Shown: positions 22,422-32,600, counted from the first letter of the stretch. The stretch: DNA of 64,000 nucleotides from Jatrophihabitans sp964252635 (GCF_964252635.1 NZ_CAXUNP010000019.1:5504-69503), one strand, 5' to 3'. The notes: generated by a model from the letters alone, not told the origin. Translations and numbers: made by a program.

Positions 22422-24899
22422 CTATTCCTGCTCCTCCGGCTCGTCGGCGTTGCGTGCGATGGCGTTCAACAGCACGCCGTCCGGCAGGTTCATCAGCCGC
22501 ACGCCCATCGTCTGGCGCTGCGCCCGGCGAACTTCACCGGCGGTCGTACGAATCACGACACCGTCCGAGGTGATCGCGAAGATCTCGTCCGTGGGGGCGA
22601 CAGCGATGGCGCCCACAAGTCCGCCTCGGGTGGAGACGATACGCGCGGTGAGCACGCCCTTGCCGCCTCGGCCTTGAACCGGATACTCCCCGACCCGTGT
22701 CCGCTTGGCGTATCCGCCCTCAGTGGCAACCAAGATTTCGGCGTTCTCGTCCTCGACGACGACCATCGACAGCAGCGAGTCACTGTCGTTGAACCGCATC
22801 CCGAACACTCCGGACGTGGCGCGGCCCATCGGGCGCAGCGCCTCGTCGTCGGCGGTGAACCGGATCGACATCGCCTGGCGGCTGACCAGCAGCAGGTCGT
22901 GGTTGGCCGAGATCAGCGCCGCGTCGATGAGCTCGTCGTCCTCGCGCAGGTTGATGGCCACCAGGCCACCCGACCGGTTGGAGTCGAAGTCGGTGAGCTT
23001 GGTCTTCTTCACCAGCCCGTGCTTGGTGGCCAGCACCAGGTACGGGGCCACCTCGTAGTTCTTGAGGGTGATGACCTCGGCGATCTGCTCGTCCGGTTGG
23101 AAGGCCAGCAGGTTCGCGACGTGCTGGCCGCGCGCGTTCCGGTTGGCCTCGGGCAGCTCGTAGGCCTTCGCGCGGTAGACCCGGCCCTTGTTCGTGAAGA
23201 ACAGGATCCAGTCGTGCGTGGACGTCACGAAGAAGTGCTGGACGATGTCGTCCTGACGCAGGCCGGCACCCTGCACGCCCTTGCCGCCGCGCCGCTGCGC
23301 CCGGTACAGGTCGGTCTTGGTGCGCTTCGCGTAGCCACCGCGGGTGATGGTGACGACCACGTCCTCCTGCGCGATGAGGTCCTCGATGGAGACGTCGCCG
23401 TCGTGCGGGATCATCCGGGTGCGTCGCTCGTCGCCGTACTTGTCGACGATCTCGTTCATCTCGTCGCGGATGATCTGCCGCTGACGCCCCGGCTTGGCCA
23501 GGATGTCGTTGAGGTCGGCGATCGTCGCCTCGATCTCGGCGGCCTCCTCGATGATCCGGTTGCGTTCGAGGGCGGCGAGCCGGCGCAGCTGCAGGTCGAG
23601 GATCGCGGTGGCTTGGAGCTCGTCGATCTCGAGCAGCTCCATGAGCCCGCCGCGGGCCTCGTCGGCCGACGGCGCGTTGCGGATCAGGGTGATGACTGCG
23701 TCGAGCTGGTCCAGGGCCTTGAGCAGCGCGCGCAGGATATGGGCGCGCTCCTCCTTGATGCGCAACCGGTACCGCGTGCGCCGGACGATGACCTCGACCT
23801 GGTGGTCGACGTAGTGCGTGACGAACTGGTCGAGGCGCAGGGTGCGGGGGACGCCGTCGACGATGGCCAGCATGTTCGCGCCGAAGGTGGTCTGCAGCTG
23901 GGTGTGCTTGAACAGGTTGTTCAGCACGACCTTGGCCACGGCGTCGCGCGACAGCGTGATGACCATGCGCATGCCGATGCGGTCGGAGCTCTCGTCGTGG
24001 ATGTTGCGGACGCCGGCGATCTTGCCTTCCTTGACCTGCTCGGCGATGGAGGTGACGAGGTTGTCGGGGTTGACCTGGTAGGGCAGCTCGGTGATCACCA
24101 GGATGGTGGCGCCCTTCTGGTCCTCCTCGACCTCGACGACGGCACGCATGCGGATGGAGCCGCGGCCGGTGCGGTAGGCGTCCTCGATGCCGTCGCGCCC
24201 GACGATGAGGCCCTTGGTCGGGAAGTCCGGCCCGGGGATGAGCTCGATGAGCTTCTCGAGCAGTTCCTCCTCGGTGGCGTCCGGGTGGTCGAGGGCGAAG
24301 GTGACGCCGGCCGCCAGCTCACGCAGGTTGTGCGGGGGGATGCGGGTGGCCATGCCGACCGCGATGCCCTCGGACCCGTTCATCAACAGGTTGGGGATCC
24401 GGGCGGGCAAGATGACGGGCTCGACGGTGTTGCCGGCGTAGTTCGGGACGAAGTCGACGGTCTCTTCGTTGATGTCGGCCAGCATGGCCATGGCCAGCGG
24501 CGCCAGCCGGCACTCGGTGTAGCGCATCGCGGCGGCCGGGTCGTTGCCGGGCGAGCCGAAGTTGCCCTGCGGGTCGATGAGCGGGTAGCGCAGCGACCAC
24601 GGCTGGGCCATCCGCACCAGGGCGTCGTAGAGCGCCGAGTCGCCGTGCGGGTGGTAGTTGCCCATGACGTCACCGACGACGCGGCCGCACTTCACGTAAC
24701 CGCGGTCGGGCCGGAACCCGGAGTCGAACATGCCGTAGAGGATCTTGCGGTGCACCGGCTTGAGCCCGTCACGCACGTCGGGCAGCGCACGCCCGACGAT
24801 GACCGACATCGCGTAGTCGATGTAGCTGCGCTGCATCTCCGTCTGGATGTCGACCGGCTCGATCCGATCGAACCCAGGGGGCTCCGTTATGTCCGTCAT
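22422..24899 (-). CDS. gyrA: DNA gyrase subunit A
   Basis: 825 residues. DNA breakage-reunion subunit of gyrase. Catalytic Tyr127 in AMRYTEC; quinolone-determining region HPHGDSALYD with Ser88 and Asp92, the unmutated, drug-sensitive form. The GyrA box needed for DNA wrapping is present in AQRRGGKGVQG (C-terminal beta-pinwheel domain). It ends in an acidic tail (ADEPEEQE). It follows gyrB by 79 bases on the same strand. Confidence 0.98.
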   Translation of the reverse strand: MTDITEPPGFDRIEPVDIQTEMQRSYIDYAMSVIVGRALPDVRDGLKPVHRKILYGMFDSGFRPDRGYVKCGRVVGDVMGNYHPHGDSALYDALVRMAQPWSLRYPLIDPQGNFGSPGNDPAAAMRYTECRLAPLAMAMLADINEETVDFVPNYAGNTVEPVILPARIPNLLMNGSEGIAVGMATRIPPHNLRELAAGVTFALDHPDATEEELLEKLIELIPGPDFPTKGLIVGRDGIEDAYRTGRGSIRMRAVVEVEEDQKGATILVITELPYQVNPDNLVTSIAEQVKEGKIAGVRNIHDESSDRIGMRMVITLSRDAVAKVVLNNLFKHTQLQTTFGANMLAIVDGVPRTLRLDQFVTHYVDHQVEVIVRRTRYRLRIKEERAHILRALLKALDQLDAVITLIRNAPSADEARGGLMELLEIDELQATAILDLQLRRLAALERNRIIEEAAEIEATIADLNDILAKPGRQRQIIRDEMNEIVDKYGDERRTRMIPHDGDVSIEDLIAQEDVVVTITRGGYAKRTKTDLYRAQRRGGKGVQGAGLRQDDIVQHFFVTSTHDWILFFTNKGRVYRAKAYELPEANRNARGQHVANLLAFQPDEQIAEVITLKNYEVAPYLVLATKHGLVKKTKLTDFDSNRSGGLVAINLREDDELIDAALISANHDLLLVSRQAMSIRFTADDEALRPMGRATSGVFGMRFNDSDSLLSMVVVEDENAEILVATEGGYAKRTRVGEYPVQGRGGKGVLTARIVSTRGGLVGAIAVAPTDEIFAITSDGVVIRTTAGEVRRAQRQTMGVRLMNLPDGVLLNAIARNADEPEEQE

Positions 24900-24978
24900 C
24901 TACAGCTTCCCTTCCGAGCACGAGGACCGTGCATCATCCGCAACCCGCGAACAGGTCGTGACCCCGGCCTCTAGCACC

Positions 24979-27015
24979 TCAAATGTCCAAGAACCGCACG
25001 TCACGCGCGTTGCGGATGATGAACGACCGCCGGGCCTCGACGTCCTCACCCATGAGCACGCTGAACAGCTCGTCGGCCGTGGCCGCGTCGTCGAGCGTGA
25101 CCAGGCGCAGGATCCGGTTGTCCGGATCCATCGTGGTCTCCCACAGCTCGGTCGCGTTCATCTCGCCGAGGCCCTTGTAGCGCTGCGTCCGCTCGGTCTC
25201 GTCCTTGGGCAGCTTGCGCCCGGCGGCGAGGCCGTCCTTGATCAGGGCGTCCCGCTCCTTGTCGGAGTAGGCGTAACCCGGCTCGTTCTTCGTCCACTTG
25301 ATCTTGTACAGCGGCGGGGCGGCGAGATACACGTGACCGGCCTCGACGAGCGGACGCATGAACCGGAACAGCAGCGTCAGCAGCAGCGTCGTGATGTGCT
25401 GGCCGTCGACGTCGGCGTCGGCCATGAGCACGATCTTGTGATAGCGCAGCTTGGTCAGATCGAAGTCGTCATGGATGCCGGTGCCCAGCGCCGTGATCAG
25501 CGACTGCACCTCGTTGTTCTTCAGCACCCGGTCGATCCGCGACTTCTCGACGTTGATGATCTTTCCGCGGATGGGCAGGATGGCCTGGAACTGGGAGTTG
25601 CGCGCCGACTTCGCCGAGCCGCCGGCGGAGTCACCCTCAACGATGTAGAGCTCACTCTCACCGGGGTCGGTGGAGCGGCAGTCGGCGAGCTTGCCGGGCA
25701 TCCCGAAGGTGTCGAGGGCGTTCTTGCGGGCCAGCTTGCGGGCCTGCTGCGCGGCCTTGCGGGCCCGGGCCGCCTGCGTCATCTTCGTGACAATCTTCTT
25801 GGCCTCGCCGGGGTTGCGGTTGAACCAGTCCTCGATCCACTGGTTGCACACCGATTGCACGAACGTCTTGGCCACCGAGTTGCCGAGCTTGGTCTTGGTC
25901 TGACCCTCGAACTGCGGCTCGCCGAGCTTGATGGAGATGATGGCGGCCAGGCCCTCGCGGATGTCGTCGCCGGTGAGCCGGTCCTCCTTGGTGTCCTTGA
26001 CCATCTTGGCGGCCACCGCCCACTTGTTCACCACGCCGGTCAAGGCCGCGCGGAAACCCTCCTCGTGGGTACCGCCCTCGATCGTCGCGATGGTGTTGGC
26101 GAAGGTGTGCACGCTCTCGGAGAACGAGGTGTTCCACTGCATGGCCACCTCGAGCGACAGGGCCTTCTCCGGGTCCTCGCCGGAGAAGGAGATCACGTTG
26201 GCGTGGATCGGTTCCTTGTCCTTGGTCCGGTTGATGTGCCGCACGAAGTCGGCGATGCCGTCGGCGTAGCAGTAGGTGAGCTCGCGGACCTTCGCCGGCG
26301 CCTTGGCCTCGGCCTCGGTGGAGCCGACCTGGGCGTCGTCCTCCTCGACGATCTTCTCGGTGCGCTCGTCGCGCAGCACGATCGTCAGGCCCTTGTTCAG
26401 GAACGCGTACTCCTGGATGCGCCGGCGGATCGTCTCGAAGTCGTACTCGGTGGTCTCGAAGATGGCCGGGTCGGCCCAGAACGTGACCGTGGTGCCGGTC
26501 TTCGTCGACGGGCCGCCCTTCTTCAGCGGCTCGGCCGGGACCTGGTCGACGAACGGCTGGGTCCAGCGGAAGCCGTCGCGTTCGATGTCGACCTCGAGCC
26601 GGCGGCTCAGCGCGTTGACGACCGAGACGCCGACGCCGTGCAGACCGCCCGAGACGGCGTAGGCCTTGCCGTCGAACTTCCCGCCTGCGTGCAGGACCGT
26701 GAGGATGACCTCGACGGTCGGGCGCTTCTGCGTGGGGTGCATGTCGACGGGCATGCCGCGACCGTTGTCCTTGACGCGGACGCCGCCGTCGGCGAGCAGG
26801 GTGACCTCGATGCGGTCGGCGTGGCCGCCGAGCGCCTCGTCGACCGAGTTGTCCACGACCTCCCACACGAGGTGGTGCAGGCCGCGGGCCGAGGTCGAGC
26901 CGATGTACATGCCGGGGCGCTTGCGGACTGCCTCGAGGCCCTCGAGCACGGTGATGGAGCTGCCGCTGTACTCGTCCTTCTTCGGGCTCTTCGCGCGGGC
27001 CGGACTACTTGTCAC
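24979..27015 (-). CDS. gyrB: DNA gyrase subunit B
   Basis: 678 residues from the GTG at 27015, behind AGAGAGG. GHKL ATPase with LEAVRKRPGMYIGST, DNSVDEALGG, and GGLHGVGVSVVNALS; Toprim domain with YIVEGDSAGGSAK and LMADADVDGQHI. C-terminal EARRSFIIRNARDVRFLDI. Introduces negative supercoils together with GyrA. A continuing frame upstream to 27117 is unlikely to be used. Confidence 0.98.
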   Translation of the reverse strand: MTSSPARAKSPKKDEYSGSSITVLEGLEAVRKRPGMYIGSTSARGLHHLVWEVVDNSVDEALGGHADRIEVTLLADGGVRVKDNGRGMPVDMHPTQKRPTVEVILTVLHAGGKFDGKAYAVSGGLHGVGVSVVNALSRRLEVDIERDGFRWTQPFVDQVPAEPLKKGGPSTKTGTTVTFWADPAIFETTEYDFETIRRRIQEYAFLNKGLTIVLRDERTEKIVEEDDAQVGSTEAEAKAPAKVRELTYCYADGIADFVRHINRTKDKEPIHANVISFSGEDPEKALSLEVAMQWNTSFSESVHTFANTIATIEGGTHEEGFRAALTGVVNKWAVAAKMVKDTKEDRLTGDDIREGLAAIISIKLGEPQFEGQTKTKLGNSVAKTFVQSVCNQWIEDWFNRNPGEAKKIVTKMTQAARARKAAQQARKLARKNALDTFGMPGKLADCRSTDPGESELYIVEGDSAGGSAKSARNSQFQAILPIRGKIINVEKSRIDRVLKNNEVQSLITALGTGIHDDFDLTKLRYHKIVLMADADVDGQHITTLLLTLLFRFMRPLVEAGHVYLAAPPLYKIKWTKNEPGYAYSDKERDALIKDGLAAGRKLPKDETERTQRYKGLGEMNATELWETTMDPDNRILRLVTLDDAATADELFSVLMGEDVEARRSFIIRNARDVRFLDI

Positions 27016-27289
27016 AGGATGACCTCTCTCGCCACCAGGGCGCACGCCGGCCTCGGGACGGGGCTGGCGACTAGACTGCTCAGCGGGACACGGCGTCGCG
27101 CGCCGGAGCCGGAGCACCGGCCCACGCCACTGTTGCGGCAGGGACCGACAGTTCTCGGTACCCGACCAGTCTAGCCCTTGTTGGCGTACTCGGTGGCCGC
27201 CACGCGGGCTCAGTGCGCCGCTGAGCGTTGCAGCCCCCGGTCGTCGGGGGACCTACCGACACCACCTGGTGTGGACTACTGCGAGGCGA

Positions 27290-27964
27290 TCAGCCGTAGG
27301 TGTCCCGGGGGCCGCGCCCGTTGCGCAGGCTGCGGGGGCCGTGTTTCCAGCTCGGCGCGGTCGGCCCGCTGATGACGAGCCTGCGGACGACGTCGGGGCC
27401 CAGTTCGGCGACCAGGCGGGCGAGCAGCGTGCCCGCGAGCAGGCGCAGCTGCGTCGCCCACGCCGTCGACTCCGCCGTGATCCGCAGCTCGCCGTCGCGC
27501 AGGCTCTGCGGTTCGCAGTGCGCCGCGACGTCGGCCCCGACGAGGGTGGGCCACTGGGCGAAGACCCGGGCGTCGGCCATCGGCGCCTCCCATCCCAGGT
27601 CGGCCACGTACCCCGGTAGCAGGGCGCCGATCCGTTGCGGGTCGCGCGCCGGGTCCGGTCCCGGGCCGGAGTAGCCGCCCCGGTTGCGGCCCGGCACGTC
27701 GGCCCGGCGGCCGCGCTGCCCCGGACGCCGGCGCGAGGTCCGCGACGTGCCGCGCGCGCCGGCGAGCATCATCCGCGCCAGGTCGTCGTCGTCCGTCGCT
27801 CCATCGTCCGGTCCGACCTCATCGTCCGGACCCAATTCGTCCGGACCGTCGTCGTCGACTCCGTCTGCCAGATCGACATCGACGTCCTCGGCGGGATAGG
27901 GCTCATGGGCCCACGCGCCATCGTCGTCGTCGGGGTCTGGAGTCGGCGGATGCTCGGTGCTCAC
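27290..27964 (-). CDS. dciA: DciA-like DUF721 protein (Rv0004-like)
   Basis: 224 residues. A very acidic N-terminus (many Asp-Asp-Asp runs, residues 10-62) is followed by a basic linker and then the DUF721 domain (DPQRIGALLPGYVADLGWE, WPTLVGADVAAHCEPQSLRDGELRITAESTAWATQLRLL). In mycobacteria the equivalent protein loads or activates the replicative helicase DnaB. Conserved place between recF and gyrB. The long acidic lead-in is unusual compared with shorter family members. The 274 bases between it and gyrB contain no gene; TAGACT near 27173 on the minus strand may be a gyrB -10 element. Confidence 0.85.
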   Translation of the reverse strand: MSTEHPPTPDPDDDDGAWAHEPYPAEDVDVDLADGVDDDGPDELGPDDEVGPDDGATDDDDLARMMLAGARGTSRTSRRRPGQRGRRADVPGRNRGGYSGPGPDPARDPQRIGALLPGYVADLGWEAPMADARVFAQWPTLVGADVAAHCEPQSLRDGELRITAESTAWATQLRLLAGTLLARLVAELGPDVVRRLVISGPTAPSWKHGPRSLRNGRGPRDTYG

Positions 27965-28027
27965 CAGCCGTCACCACCGAGACGGTCACCCGGGGGCCTC
28001 ACCGGGGCGCCGCAGTCCTGCACAGGG

Positions 28028-28146
28028 TTGTCCACAGGACGTGGGCTGTCGGCGTGAGATTGACATACGTTTGTCCGGTTTCCGGGTCGGCCGCTGGTCT
28101 CGTCGTCCACAGACCGAGGACCTTTTCCACGGGTAGGTGTGGACAA
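28028..28146. promoter_or_regulatory. DnaA boxes between recF and dciA
   Basis: Two perfect actinobacterial DnaA boxes: TTGTCCACA at 28028-28036 (plus strand) and its complement TGTGGACAA at 28138-28146. They lie in the 225-base spacer between recF and dciA, outside the main origin. Confidence 0.6.
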
Positions 28147-28189
28147 CGGGGTGACCCAGCTCTCGTTCACCGCAGGCGACGACACGACC

Positions 28190-29347
28190 TCACGCCCCTC
28201 CCACGATGGCACCGCTCGCGACCTGGATGCGGACCCCGTCCAGCTCACCGGGGACATCGCCGCCCACGGCGGCCGTGACGATGGCCTGCTCGGCCTTCCC
28301 GGCGACCAGCGCGAGCTGCGCCCGACGGTCGACGTCGAGCTCGGCGAACACGTCGTCCAGCATGAGCACCGGCTCGCCGCCGGGCAAGGCGTCGGCGCGC
28401 AGCAGCTCGAAACTGCCGAGTCGCAGCGACAGCGCCGACGACCAGCCCTCGCCGTGGCTGGCGTAGCCGCGCACCGGCAACTCGCCCAGCCGCACGTCGA
28501 GGTCGTCGCGGTGCGGCCCGACCAGGTTGACCCCACGATCCAGCTCGGCCGAGCGCACGGTCTGCAGCTGGGCGAGCATGGCCTGCGCGAGCTCGCCCGG
28601 CTCGGGTACGGCGTCGGCCTCGGCGAGCGCCGGCAAGACCTCCGCCAGCGAGGTCACGTACCGCAGCGACAGCGGCGCGCTGGTGGGCGCGACCTGCGCG
28701 TACGCGGCGGCGGCGTGCGGGTGGAGGTCGCGCACCGCCTGCAGGCGGGCGTGCAGCAACTGCGACCCGTGCTCGACCAGATGGCCGTTCCAGACGTCCA
28801 GGGTCGGCAGGTCCGCGCCGGCCGAGGAACGGCGTGCCCCGCCGGCCGACTTCAGCAGCGCCGCCCGCTGCTTGAGCACCCGCTCGTAGTCGGCGCGCAC
28901 CCCGGCGACGCGGGGCGCGCGGGCCACCACCAGCTCGTCGACGAAGCGGCGGCGTTCGGCCGGGTCGCCACGGACCACGGCCAGGTCCTCGGGGGCGAAC
29001 AGCACCGTGCGCAGCACCCCCAGGATGTCGCGCGGCCGGGTCACCGGCGCCCCGTTGAGGCGCGCCCGGTTCGCCCGGCCGGCCACGATCTCGACCTCGA
29101 CGCGTAGCTCGCGGCCGTCGGCCACCACGGCAGCCCGCGCGAGCGCCCGTTCGGCACCCGAGCGGATCAGGGGCGCGTCGTTGGCCACGCGGTGACTGCC
29201 GAGGGTGGCGAGGAAGCCCAGGGCCTCGACGAGGTTGGTCTTGCCCTGCCCGTTCGCCCCGACGAGCACGACGGGGCCGGGTGGGAGGGCGAGGTCGGCG
29301 CTGCGCCAGCTCCGGAAATCGGCGACGGCGAGATGGCGTACGTACAC
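28190..29347 (-). CDS. recF: DNA replication and repair protein RecF
   Basis: 385 residues, GTG start at 29347. SMC-like ATPase acting in gap repair at stalled forks. Walker A LVGANGQGKTNLVEAL at about 30-40; signature region SHGEGWSSALSLRLGSFELL; Walker B with VLMLDDVFAELDVDRR. The start lies 8 bases after the dnaN stop, so it is expressed with dnaN. Conserved place in the dnaA-dnaN-recF set. Confidence 0.96.
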   Translation of the reverse strand: MYVRHLAVADFRSWRSADLALPPGPVVLVGANGQGKTNLVEALGFLATLGSHRVANDAPLIRSGAERALARAAVVADGRELRVEVEIVAGRANRARLNGAPVTRPRDILGVLRTVLFAPEDLAVVRGDPAERRRFVDELVVARAPRVAGVRADYERVLKQRAALLKSAGGARRSSAGADLPTLDVWNGHLVEHGSQLLHARLQAVRDLHPHAAAAYAQVAPTSAPLSLRYVTSLAEVLPALAEADAVPEPGELAQAMLAQLQTVRSAELDRGVNLVGPHRDDLDVRLGELPVRGYASHGEGWSSALSLRLGSFELLRADALPGGEPVLMLDDVFAELDVDRRAQLALVAGKAEQAIVTAAVGGDVPGELDGVRIQVASGAIVGGA

Positions 29348-29355
29348 GCCGCGAC

Positions 29356-30513
29356 TCAGCCGGGCAGCCGCACCGGCATGATCAGGTACGTGTACTCGGC
29401 CGCGGCGCCGGCGTGCTCGGCCGCGGCGCTCTCGGTCGGGCGCAGCACCACCGGCTTGGTCGAGGACGTGAACAGCATGCGTGCGGTGCTGGTGGCCAGG
29501 GCGCCCAACCCGTCGAGCAGGAACTGCGGGTTGAACGCGGTGGTGATCGGTTCGCCGTCGTAGGCCACCTCGAGCTGCTCCTCGGCCCGGCCCTCGTCGT
29601 CACCACCGGCGGTCAGCGACACCGTGCCGTCGGCGAACTCCATCCGGACGGGCGCGTTGCGGTCGGTCACCAGCGCCACGCGGCGCACGGCCTCGACCAG
29701 CGGCGGCACGGAGACCTCGGCCGTCGAGGCCCATTCGGTGGGCAGCAGCGAGCGGTAGGCGGGGAACGTCGCGTCGAGCAGTCGGGTGGTGGCCCGGCTG
29801 GCGCGGCCGTTGGTGGTGCCGGCGAAGCCGATGATGCCCTCACCCGTTCCGCCCGCGCCCGAGAGCGCGATGGTCATCGACTCGCTGTGCGACAGGCTCT
29901 TGGCCGCATCGGCGAGCGTGCGCGCCGGCACCAGCACCTGGACGGCCGCGGCGCTCGGGTCGCTGGGGTTCCAGGACAGCTCGCGCACCGCCAGCCGGTA
30001 GCGGTCGGTCGCCGCGAGGGTCAACCGGTCGCCGTCGATCTCGAGGCGCACGCCGGTCAGCATCGGCAACGTGTCGTCGCGGCCCGCGGCCACGGCGACC
30101 TGCGACACCGCGGCGGCGAACTCGGCGCCGTCCACCGTTCCGGCGGTGGTCGGCATGGCCGGCAGCTTCGGGAAATCGTCGACCGGCATACCGGGCAGCG
30201 TGAAGCGAGCCGCCCCGCAGGCGATGGTCAGGCGGCTGCCGTCGAGGGTCACGTCGACGGGGTGCGGGGGCAGGGACCGGGTGATGTCGGCGAGCAGGCG
30301 GCCCGAGACCAGCGCCTGACCGTCCGCACCCGAACTCACCTCGAGGTCGACCTGGGTCGAGGCCTCGAGGTCGAAGCCGGACACCGACAGCTGGTCGCCC
30401 TCGACCGCGAGCAGCAGCCCGGCGAGCACCGGCAGGGTGGGCCGGCTGGCCAGGCTGCGCGCGGCCCAGGTGACCGCGTCCGCCAGCGCGTCCCGCTCGA
30501 CCCGGAACTTCAT
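29356..30513 (-). CDS. dnaN: DNA polymerase III beta subunit (sliding clamp)
   Basis: 385 residues from the ATG at 30513 (a TTG two codons earlier is unlikely). Ring-shaped processivity clamp. MKFRVERDALADAVTWAARSL start, middle-domain TLPMLTGVRLEIDGDRLTLAATDRYRLAVREL, and a C-terminal TYLIMPVRLPG that forms part of the peptide-binding pocket. Located between oriC and recF. Confidence 0.97.
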   Translation of the reverse strand: MKFRVERDALADAVTWAARSLASRPTLPVLAGLLLAVEGDQLSVSGFDLEASTQVDLEVSSGADGQALVSGRLLADITRSLPPHPVDVTLDGSRLTIACGAARFTLPGMPVDDFPKLPAMPTTAGTVDGAEFAAAVSQVAVAAGRDDTLPMLTGVRLEIDGDRLTLAATDRYRLAVRELSWNPSDPSAAAVQVLVPARTLADAAKSLSHSESMTIALSGAGGTGEGIIGFAGTTNGRASRATTRLLDATFPAYRSLLPTEWASTAEVSVPPLVEAVRRVALVTDRNAPVRMEFADGTVSLTAGGDDEGRAEEQLEVAYDGEPITTAFNPQFLLDGLGALATSTARMLFTSSTKPVVLRPTESAAAEHAGAAAEYTYLIMPVRLPG

Positions 30514-30871
30514 CGCCAACCTCCGTCGTCGTCAGCCTCGCCGGCCCCGGGAGCACCGTGCAGGTCACGGTGGATATCCACGTTGTCCACTGGGCTGTTG
30601 CTCTGGTCGTTCACCATCAAGGAATTGAGATTCTCGTCCATCGTCTTCGCAGGTGTGGACACTGGGGACAACAGCCTAGATCGGCCGTCGTTACTGGCTC
30701 CGGTGACGGTACGGGCTGTGGACGACAACGTGGTGGACGTCCCCCGGCGACGCACGCAACGGTGGACGGCGGCCGGTCGTCGCGCCGCGTCCACACCGTG
30801 TCCCCAACGGTGCACCGCGTTACCCACAGCCGGGTGGACGACACGAACCCGGCCGGGGAGCGCCGGCGCCG
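30514..30871. other. oriC: Chromosomal replication origin region (oriC), dnaA-dnaN intergenic
   Basis: A 358-base gene-free region flanked by dnaA and dnaN, the usual actinobacterial oriC site. It holds several DnaA-box-like 9-mers against TTGTCCACA: TTGTCCACT (30583-30591), TGTGGACAC (30654-30662), TGGGGACAA (30663-30671, adjacent), TGTGGACGA (30717-30725), GCGTCCACA (30787-30795) and TTACCCACA (30820-30828). The least GC-rich stretch, about 30610-30650, could be the unwinding element. The function is inferred from gene context and boxes; the number of near-consensus boxes is lower than in Streptomyces. Confidence 0.85.
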
Positions 30872-32350
30872 TCACGACCGCGCCCGGATCTTGACGCGGC
30901 TGGTCAGCTCGGTGATCTGGTTGTAGACGGTGAGCTTCTCGGCCATCTGCGCGCGGATCTTGCGCTCCGCGTGCATGACGGTGGTGTGGTCGCGGTTGCC
31001 GAACTTCTCGCCGATCTTGGGCAGCGACAGGTCGGTCAGCTCGCGGCACAGGTACATGGCCATCTGGCGGGCGCCGACGAGCGTGCGGCTGCGGGACGTG
31101 CCGACCAGGTCGTCGAGGCTGATCTGGAAGTACTCGGCGGTCACCGCCATGATCGTGGAGGAGTTGATCTGCGGCGCGTCGCTCTCGCCGACGAGGTCTT
31201 TGAGGACCATCTCGGCCAGGCCCAGCTCGACCGACTGGCGGTTCAGGCTGGCGAACGCGGTGACGCGGATCAGCGCCCCCTCGAGTTCACGGATGTTGCT
31301 CTGGATCTTCGAGGCGATGAACTCGAGCACCTCGGGCGGGGGATCGGTGCCTTCCTGGGCGGCCTTCTTGCGCAGGATCGCGATGCGCGTCTCGAGGTCG
31401 GGCGCCTGGACGTCGCTGATCAGCCCCCACTCGAACCGCGTGCGCAGCCGGTCCTCCAGCGAGTTCAGCTGTCGCGGGGACTTGTCGGAGCTGATGACGA
31501 TCTGCTTGTTGGCGTTGTGCAGCGTGTTGAAGGTGTGGAAGAACTCCTCCTGCGTGCGCTCGGCGCGCTCGAGGAACTGGATGTCGTCGATGAGCAGCAG
31601 GTCGACGGACCGGTAGCGGGACTGGAAGGCCTGCATCTTGTCGTCGCGCACCGAGTTGATGAAGTCGTTGGTGAACTCTTCGCTGGAGATGTAGCGGGTG
31701 CGCAGGCCCGGTTGCAGCCGCTGGGCGTAGTGCCCGATCGCGTGCAGCAGGTGGGTCTTGCCCAGGCCGGAGTCGCCGTAGATGAACAGCGGGTTGTAGG
31801 CACGCGCCGGCGCCTCGGCGACCGCGACCGCGGCCGCGTGGGTGAACCGGTTGCTGGAACCGATGACGAAGGTGTCGAAGGTGTACTTCGGGTTCAGCCT
31901 GGTGTCGCGCTGGTCCTCGGAGTGCCTCGGGCGGTAGGACGGGCTGACCAACCGGGGCGGGTCGGCGACCCAGTCCTCCTCGTCGGTCGTCAGGCCGTCG
32001 TCGAGCTCGTCCACCGGAGGCGGCGGGCCGTCACCGTTCTGGACGGTGACCGCGACCTGGATGTCGCGCCCGAGCTCCTCGCTGAGCACCGACGCGATCA
32101 GCGGACGGAGGCGGTTCTCGAGGTAGTCCTTGGCGAAGTCGTTCGGCGCGGCGAGCAGGGCGGTGTCCTCGACCAGGCCGAGGGGCCGGGTCAGACCGAT
32201 CCATGCCTTCTGCTGCGGACGGATCGACGGATCCTCGAAGCGCGGTCTGGCTCTGTTCCATACGGCGACCAGTTCGGCGCTGTCGTCCACTTGGCGGCTC
32301 ACTCCATGTTGCATGTCGGGTCGCTGCGGCCGCGGGGCGGACGTGGTCAC
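30872..32350 (-). CDS. dnaA: Chromosomal replication initiator protein DnaA
   Basis: 492 residues with the GTG at 32350; shorter starts at 32314 (ATG) or 32302 (GTG) are possible and the family alignment begins near DSAELVAVWNRAR. AAA+ domain: Walker A YGDSGLGKTHLLHAIG, Walker B LLLIDDIQFLE, SDKSPRQLNSLEDRLRTRFEWGL. The DNA-binding domain IV carries NRDHTTVMHAERKI. Domain II is short for an actinobacterium. Opens oriC and represses its own promoter. Confidence 0.97.
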   Translation of the reverse strand: MTTSAPRPQRPDMQHGVSRQVDDSAELVAVWNRARPRFEDPSIRPQQKAWIGLTRPLGLVEDTALLAAPNDFAKDYLENRLRPLIASVLSEELGRDIQVAVTVQNGDGPPPPVDELDDGLTTDEEDWVADPPRLVSPSYRPRHSEDQRDTRLNPKYTFDTFVIGSSNRFTHAAAVAVAEAPARAYNPLFIYGDSGLGKTHLLHAIGHYAQRLQPGLRTRYISSEEFTNDFINSVRDDKMQAFQSRYRSVDLLLIDDIQFLERAERTQEEFFHTFNTLHNANKQIVISSDKSPRQLNSLEDRLRTRFEWGLISDVQAPDLETRIAILRKKAAQEGTDPPPEVLEFIASKIQSNIRELEGALIRVTAFASLNRQSVELGLAEMVLKDLVGESDAPQINSSTIMAVTAEYFQISLDDLVGTSRSRTLVGARQMAMYLCRELTDLSLPKIGEKFGNRDHTTVMHAERKIRAQMAEKLTVYNQITELTSRVKIRARS

Positions 32351-32538
32351 GACGGTGGTGCTGTTGTGCGTATCTGCGCTGACGACCTTCTCACGAGCAG
32401 ACGTGTCGGCCGAAATCCACAGGGTTGTCCACAGACTGTGTACGGACGACGCGGCGGCGCCGCAGGCACTCCCGGTCCCTGCCGGATGGGCGCCGCGGTG
32501 ACCACCACAGCTCGCTCGTCAGTGAGCGACGAGGGGGG

Positions 32539-32567
32539 AACCTAACAGCGGCTGTGAGGCACGACAA
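32539..32567 (-). promoter_or_regulatory. Candidate dnaA promoter
   Basis: On the minus strand TTGTCG (32567-32562), 17-base spacer, TAGGTT (32544-32539). It lies about 190 bases before the dnaA start, leaving a leader that contains the DnaA boxes near 32413-32433. Confidence 0.45.
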
Positions 32568-32600
32568 TAGGGATCGGCGTGTCGCCGCGGTGGCCCGGGT

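Noticed and set aside
22422..24899. Fluoroquinolone-resistance substitutions in gyrA
   Set aside because: The determining region reads HPHGDSALYD, with Ser and Asp at the critical positions, so no resistance change is seen.
22674..24974. 766-codon open frame opposite gyrA
   Set aside because: Antisense to a clear gyrA gene; composition (Val/Asp/Gly/Arg-rich) is what GC-skewed third positions create on the other strand, and no motif is present.
27016..27289. Small gene or riboswitch between dciA and gyrB
   Set aside because: Only short frames without a ribosome-binding site; no conserved RNA fold recognised.
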